From the NCBI GenBank assembly GCA_038329845.1, contig JBBQNJ010000121.1, forward strand, positions 1 to 7,210: 7,210 nucleotides of DNA, in the 5' to 3' direction. Origin of the DNA: JBBQNJ01 sp038329845. GTDB taxonomy: Bacteria > Planctomycetota > Phycisphaerae > Tepidisphaerales > Tepidisphaeraceae. Each line of letters opens with the position of its first letter. Position 1 is the first letter of the stretch. A model generated the notes under the pieces. The model was given only the letters and a program-made list of their open reading frames with translations, made no database searches and had not been told where the DNA came from. This document shows positions 5,289 to 7,210 of this stretch, piece by piece. The position numbers were made by a program, and so were the translations under genes.

Positions 5289-5678
5289 CAGTCTGCCGCC
5301 GCGTCGAAAGCCGCGTGCAATTTCTCCGGGCTCCGCTGAAACAAGAGTGACAGCTCATCCCGAGAGGTTGCTCGGGGTTTCCAGGCAGCCGCGCAGCGAC
5401 ATCGTGCCCCGGGGGCGGTCTTGAGTTTGGTGGCGATGCATTCCCCGCCCGCCGGGAGCCCCCGGGAGCCCCGAACACCAACTCGGGGATTGCCTCACCC
5501 CATACCCCTCGGTACGACAAGAACGTCCGACCCGATCAACCCATTTGGCGGTGTTCTGGGAAAATGGACCCACCGGTCGAAAGGCGGAAGAGATGAAAAA
5601 GGTGGCGTGGCTGTCCCAGCTCGATGTTCATGGCTTGCGACTCGGGCGATGGGTAGAATCTACCAAGAGGTGACAGAG
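5289..5678. other. GC-rich non-coding region with several palindromes
   Basis: I see no convincing gene in these 390 bp. Hairpins are present at 5359-5364/5371-5376 (CCCGAG/CTCGGG, followed by GTTTCC, a weak terminator candidate for the cda pair) and at 5469-5474/5483-5488 (CCCCGA/TCGGGG). A short tandem duplication, CCGGGAGCC repeated at about 5454-5470, lies between them. TTTGGCGGTGTTCTGGGAAA (about 5545-5564), continuing into ATGGACCC, resembles the ends of some insertion sequences. A 26-codon ORF (5593-5673) has a reasonable GGAAG site but an unremarkable product that ends just before vapB. I do not call it a gene, because the likely vapB promoter lies inside it. Confidence 0.5.
5652..5672 (+). 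promoter_or_regulatory. Palindromic operator candidate with -10 box and vapB ribosome binding site
   Basis: GGTAGAATCTACC (5652-5664) is a perfect 6-bp palindrome around one base. Its left half contains TAGAAT (5654-5659), a -10-like hexamer; no strong -35 was found. GAGGTG (5667-5672) follows and lies 6 bp before the antitoxin ATG. A palindrome over the promoter just before an antitoxin gene is where VapB or VapBC complexes bind to repress their own operon. Binding itself is inferred. Confidence 0.45.
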
Positions 5679-5939
5679 ATGACTTGGTTGGAACATGGAC
5701 GAATCCAAGATGGGGCTATTGTCTTGACCAAGCCACTGCCGTTGCCGGAAGGCACGGAAGTCACCGTCCGAATTGAAGCGGCGAGCGGCAGCGAGGAGGA
5801 AGTTGCCGCGATTGGTGGCGGCTTTCTGTCGCTGGCGTTCTTCGGAATGTGGGCCGAGCGCGCGGACATGGACGACAGTTCTGCGTGGGTGCGCCGGGAG
5901 CGAGAGCAATGGCAACAGCGAACCTGTCGTCAGGATTGA
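5679..5939 (+). CDS. vapB: VapB-type antitoxin, AF2212/AbrB-like
   Basis: This encodes 86 residues from the ATG at 5679, chosen for the GAGGTG site 6 bp upstream; in-frame codons further upstream have no such signal. Residues 6-33 (HGRIQDGAIVLTKPLPLPEGTEVTVRIE) follow the 'G.I.dG.ivl..plplPeGt.V.V.ie' pattern of small beta-rich AF2212/AbrB-like antitoxins, the part expected to dimerise and bind DNA. Residues 36-48 are a flexible Gly/Glu linker. The C-terminus FFGMWAERADMDDSSAWVRR (about 54-74) is the helix and strand that antitoxins of this type lay across the PIN toxin to block its active site. The gene overlaps the toxin gene by 31 bp, which fits coupled translation. It probably represses its own promoter through the palindrome at 5652-5664. 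The role is well supported by context; the exact antitoxin subfamily is less certain. Confidence 0.85.
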   Translation: MTWLEHGRIQDGAIVLTKPLPLPEGTEVTVRIEAASGSEEEVAAIGGGFLSLAFFGMWAERADMDDSSAWVRREREQWQQRTCRQD

Positions 5940-6310
5940 CGGATACCGACATCCTCATCGATGGTGCCCGCAAGCGGTCGCAGGCCGTGCAGTATCTTGC
6001 CGATCAGCAGGCGGCTGGAGCTTTACAGATCAGCATTGTTTCCGCCATGGAGCTGATCTCCGGGTGCCGGGACAAGGCGCAACTGGCCCAAGTTCAACAG
6101 TTCGTCGCCTCGGTTCGCGTACTGCCAATCACCGAGGCTATCTCCCAGACGGCTTATCAGTTGATGGGGTTGTTCCACCTCAGCCACGGGCTGCTGTTGC
6201 CCGATGCGATGATCGGGGCCACATGCTTGAACCTCGGCCTGCTCTTGCACACAAGGAACGCGCGCCACTTCCAGATAATCGCTGGTTTGGCCGTCGAAAC
6301 GCCCTACTGA
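5909..6310 (+). CDS. vapC: VapC-type PIN-domain ribonuclease toxin
   Basis: This encodes 133 residues from the ATG at 5909. The start is inside the antitoxin gene, 31 bp before its end; an upstream in-frame ATG (5849) would add 20 Arg/Gly-rich residues outside the PIN fold. The PIN metal-binding acids are all visible: Asp12 in LTDTDILID (10-18), Glu48 in SAMELISG (45-52), Asp99 in LLLPDAMIGATC (95-106), and the TRNARHF block at 115-121, where Asn117 takes the place of the fourth acidic residue, as is common. The family cleaves RNA (often tRNA or rRNA loops) in a Mg2+-dependent way when freed from its antitoxin. Length is typical of VapC. Nothing visible suggests inactivation. The RNA target cannot be predicted. 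Confidence 0.92.
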   Translation: MATANLSSGLTDTDILIDGARKRSQAVQYLADQQAAGALQISIVSAMELISGCRDKAQLAQVQQFVASVRVLPITEAISQTAYQLMGLFHLSHGLLLPDAMIGATCLNLGLLLHTRNARHFQIIAGLAVETPY

Positions 6311-6317
6311 GTGGAGT

Positions 6318-6584
6318 ATGACGAAGAGTCAACAGACAACGCGGATCATCAGCGCGACGATTCAGGGCATCGTGGCAATGTTCGTCGCCCTCTGCGTTAT
6401 GAGCTTGCTGTGCGGGATCGTCGCGCCCGAAGCGTTTGGCGTTCACCCCGCACTACTTGGCATCGCTCTCTGGGGAACAGGCCTCGCTTTCGGCATCATG
6501 CATGGGCGGGCAATCTGGAAGAAAAGGCAACGACCCGCGCCACGCGAGTTGGAGGTCATCACGGATCAGCAGCCCGCGCAATGA
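6318..6584 (+). CDS. Small two-helix membrane protein, unknown function
   Basis: This encodes 88 residues from the ATG at 6318, 7 bp after the toxin stop, so probably in the same transcript. I do not recognise the family. Two hydrophobic segments are visible at about 12-36 (SATIQGIVAMFVALCVMSLLCG) and 44-62 (PALLGIALWGTGLAFGIMHG). They are followed by a basic stretch, WKKRQRPAPR (67-76), and a polar tail. By the positive-inside rule the C-terminus should be cytoplasmic, giving a helical hairpin with both ends inside. A GGAG lies only 1 bp before the ATG, too close to be an ideal ribosome binding site, so translation may depend on read-over from vapC. It could be an accessory member of the toxin-antitoxin unit, or simply a neighbour. 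Confidence 0.6.
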   Translation: MTKSQQTTRIISATIQGIVAMFVALCVMSLLCGIVAPEAFGVHPALLGIALWGTGLAFGIMHGRAIWKKRQRPAPRELEVITDQQPAQ

Positions 6585-6684
6585 TTTCCGCTTCGTCCAC
6601 CTTCCGGCAAAAAAGGTGGATGTGCGAGCGGTATCGCCGATCTCTCTTTAAGGGACTGTCAGGTCAAAGTGGGAAACTCAGGAA

Positions 6685-6718
6685 ACGAAAAACCCGCGTC
6701 CTGTGCAGAAGGATGCGG
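6685..6718 (-). terminator. Possible intrinsic terminator, minus strand (distal)
   Basis: CCGCGTCCT (6694-6702) pairs with AGGATGCGG (6710-6718) around 7 nt. In the minus-strand RNA one of the nine pairs is an A-C mismatch (a G-U wobble if read on the plus strand). An A-run at 6688-6692 gives a T-run directly after the stem on the minus strand. It follows the stronger terminator at 6734-6769, as a back-up would. Confidence 0.5.
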
Positions 6719-6733
6719 ATGGCCAGCGCCAAC

Positions 6734-6769
6734 AAAAAGGTGGCGTGAACCTCGGACGTTCACGCCACC
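6734..6769 (-). terminator. Strong intrinsic terminator, minus strand
   Basis: GGTGGCGTGAAC (6739-6750) pairs perfectly over 12 bp with GTTCACGCCACC (6758-6769), 7-nt loop. On the minus strand the stem is followed by TTTTT (A-run 6734-6738). It would stop transcripts arriving from the right, where no convincing minus-strand gene is seen. The source may therefore be a short RNA starting near 6790, or transcription from beyond the window. Confidence 0.75.
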
Positions 6770-6848
6770 CAGGGAAGGAGGATCGTTGCACCTCATATAA
6801 TACGACCCCTCTTGTGCCCAAGTTCTAACGATGGGCCGGTTTTTTGTC

Positions 6849-7210
6849 TCAGGAGGTTAACGGGTCGCTGTTGCGTAGGGGAGAATCGATTGCACTTCTG
6901 AAACTTATTAATTCGCGGCAAGGCCAATTTTTCTCTCGCAACGACGCAACGGCGATATGAGTCGCTCGAGGCGGCAAAGTGATTTGGCGAGAGGTCACAA
7001 TTCCCCGAATGAGTTGCTTCGCTTGATTCTCAACATTGCGTCTTTGCGCCGTGATGAGAGTGCTGAAGCGATGATGCAGGATTCCCGTATGTGCCCCGAT
7101 TAACCCGTCGAGCACGGAGCCGGGCGACGCCTGCGCGTATCGAGTCGTTTTCGGCATCATGAACCGCCCGCAACTGGTCTACCCACCGACAACCCGCGAA
7201 AATAGGCACC
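6849..7210. other. Region without a convincing gene; eroded repeat sequence
   Basis: Base composition drops in GC near 6890-6935. A minus-strand frame of 103 codons (6849-7160) is open, but its product resembles no family I know and it lacks a ribosome binding site. Part of it (VASLREKNWPCREL) looks like translated dispersed repeat. An inverted repeat pair, CTCTCGCAACGACGCAA (6933-6949) and TTGCGTCTTTGCG (7036-7048) followed by GAGAG (7056-7060), belongs to the 'CGCAAAGACGCAA' sequences that often flank eroded genes. A frame starting ATG at 7159 on the plus strand stays open to the window end but is too short to judge. Confidence 0.4.

Larger units (their letters stand above)
6585..6848. other. 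Non-coding region with hairpins on both sides of a possible IS end
   Basis: No gene is visible. TCCACCTT (6596-6603) pairs with AAGGTGGA (6613-6620) 11 bp after the small membrane gene. This could help end that transcript, although no T-run follows on the plus strand. TGTCAGGTCAAAGTGGGAAA (6656-6675) begins like an insertion-sequence end but has no identified partner. The two minus-strand terminators are listed separately. A TATAAT box (plus, 6796-6801) and the overlapping minus-strand TATTAT lack good -35 partners. Confidence 0.45.

Noticed and set aside
5596..5609. 14-bp direct repeat AAAAAGGTGGCGTG shared with 6734-6747
   Set aside because: A 14-bp match by chance is plausible in a window this size, and the surrounding sequences do not agree.
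5593..5673. 26-codon ORF ahead of vapB
   Set aside because: It has a fair ribosome binding site, but the putative vapB promoter and operator lie inside it and the peptide has no recognisable feature; probably chance.
5849..5908. Longer VapC start at 5849
   Set aside because: It would add an Arg/Gly-rich stretch outside the PIN fold; the ATG at 5909 places the first catalytic Asp at the normal distance.
6311..6748. Plus-strand frame of 145 codons overlapping the small membrane protein
   Set aside because: The product is Arg-rich and low in hydrophobic residues, as expected for an out-of-frame reading, and it runs through two hairpins.
6849..7160. Minus-strand frame of 103 codons
   Set aside because: No ribosome binding site, no recognisable family, and part of it reads as dispersed repeat; the downstream terminator is the only support.

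Overview
The window looks like a piece of a high-GC bacterial chromosome, most likely from the Planctomycetota (Phycisphaerae-like). This is an inference from several things: the GC-rich code, the scarcity of strong Shine-Dalgarno sites, a dispersed palindromic repeat of the type that reads 'VVQASCL' when translated, a membrane diadenylate cyclase paired with a YbbR protein, and a VapB-type antitoxin with an 'FFGMWxxRxDM' tail. No rRNA, tRNA or CRISPR array was seen.

Layout: (1) 3-191 is the C-terminal end of an IS3-type transposase, cut by the window edge and carrying a perfect 16-bp inverted repeat in its tail. (2) 282-450 on the minus strand looks like a stand-alone small RNA gene: a promoter with a perfect TATAAT overlapped by a full match to the sigma-54 -24/-12 core, three hairpins, and an intrinsic terminator with a T-run. 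(3) 634-3044 on the plus strand holds three closely spaced genes for exported or envelope proteins: an unknown secreted protein with a TPR-like C-terminus, a secreted Cys-type glutathione peroxidase, and an alpha/beta-hydrolase-like lipoprotein. (4) 3001-3176 is filled with short palindromes and a 54-bp dispersed repeat. These run from the 3' end of the hydrolase gene into the region just upstream of the next gene. (5) 3253-5288 encodes CdaA (diadenylate cyclase) and a CdaR/YbbR-like partner, 8 bp apart. Together they should make c-di-AMP and control that synthesis at the membrane. The usual third member, glmM, is absent here, and the CdaA has DLG in place of the canonical DGA active-site motif.

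(6) 5289-5678 is non-coding and rich in GC palindromes, ending in a 13-bp palindrome that overlaps a -10-like box. (7) 5679-6584 is a VapBC toxin-antitoxin operon followed 7 bp later by a small two-helix membrane protein of unknown role. (8) 6585-7210 has no convincing gene. It holds two minus-strand intrinsic terminators in a row, a possible insertion-sequence end, and an inverted pair of 'TTGCGTC(T/G)TTGCG' repeats.

The main items for a second look are the minus-strand structured RNA with its overlapping promoter types, the altered CdaA motif, the mobile palindromes that form the end of a coding region, and the palindromic operator candidate of the vapBC unit.
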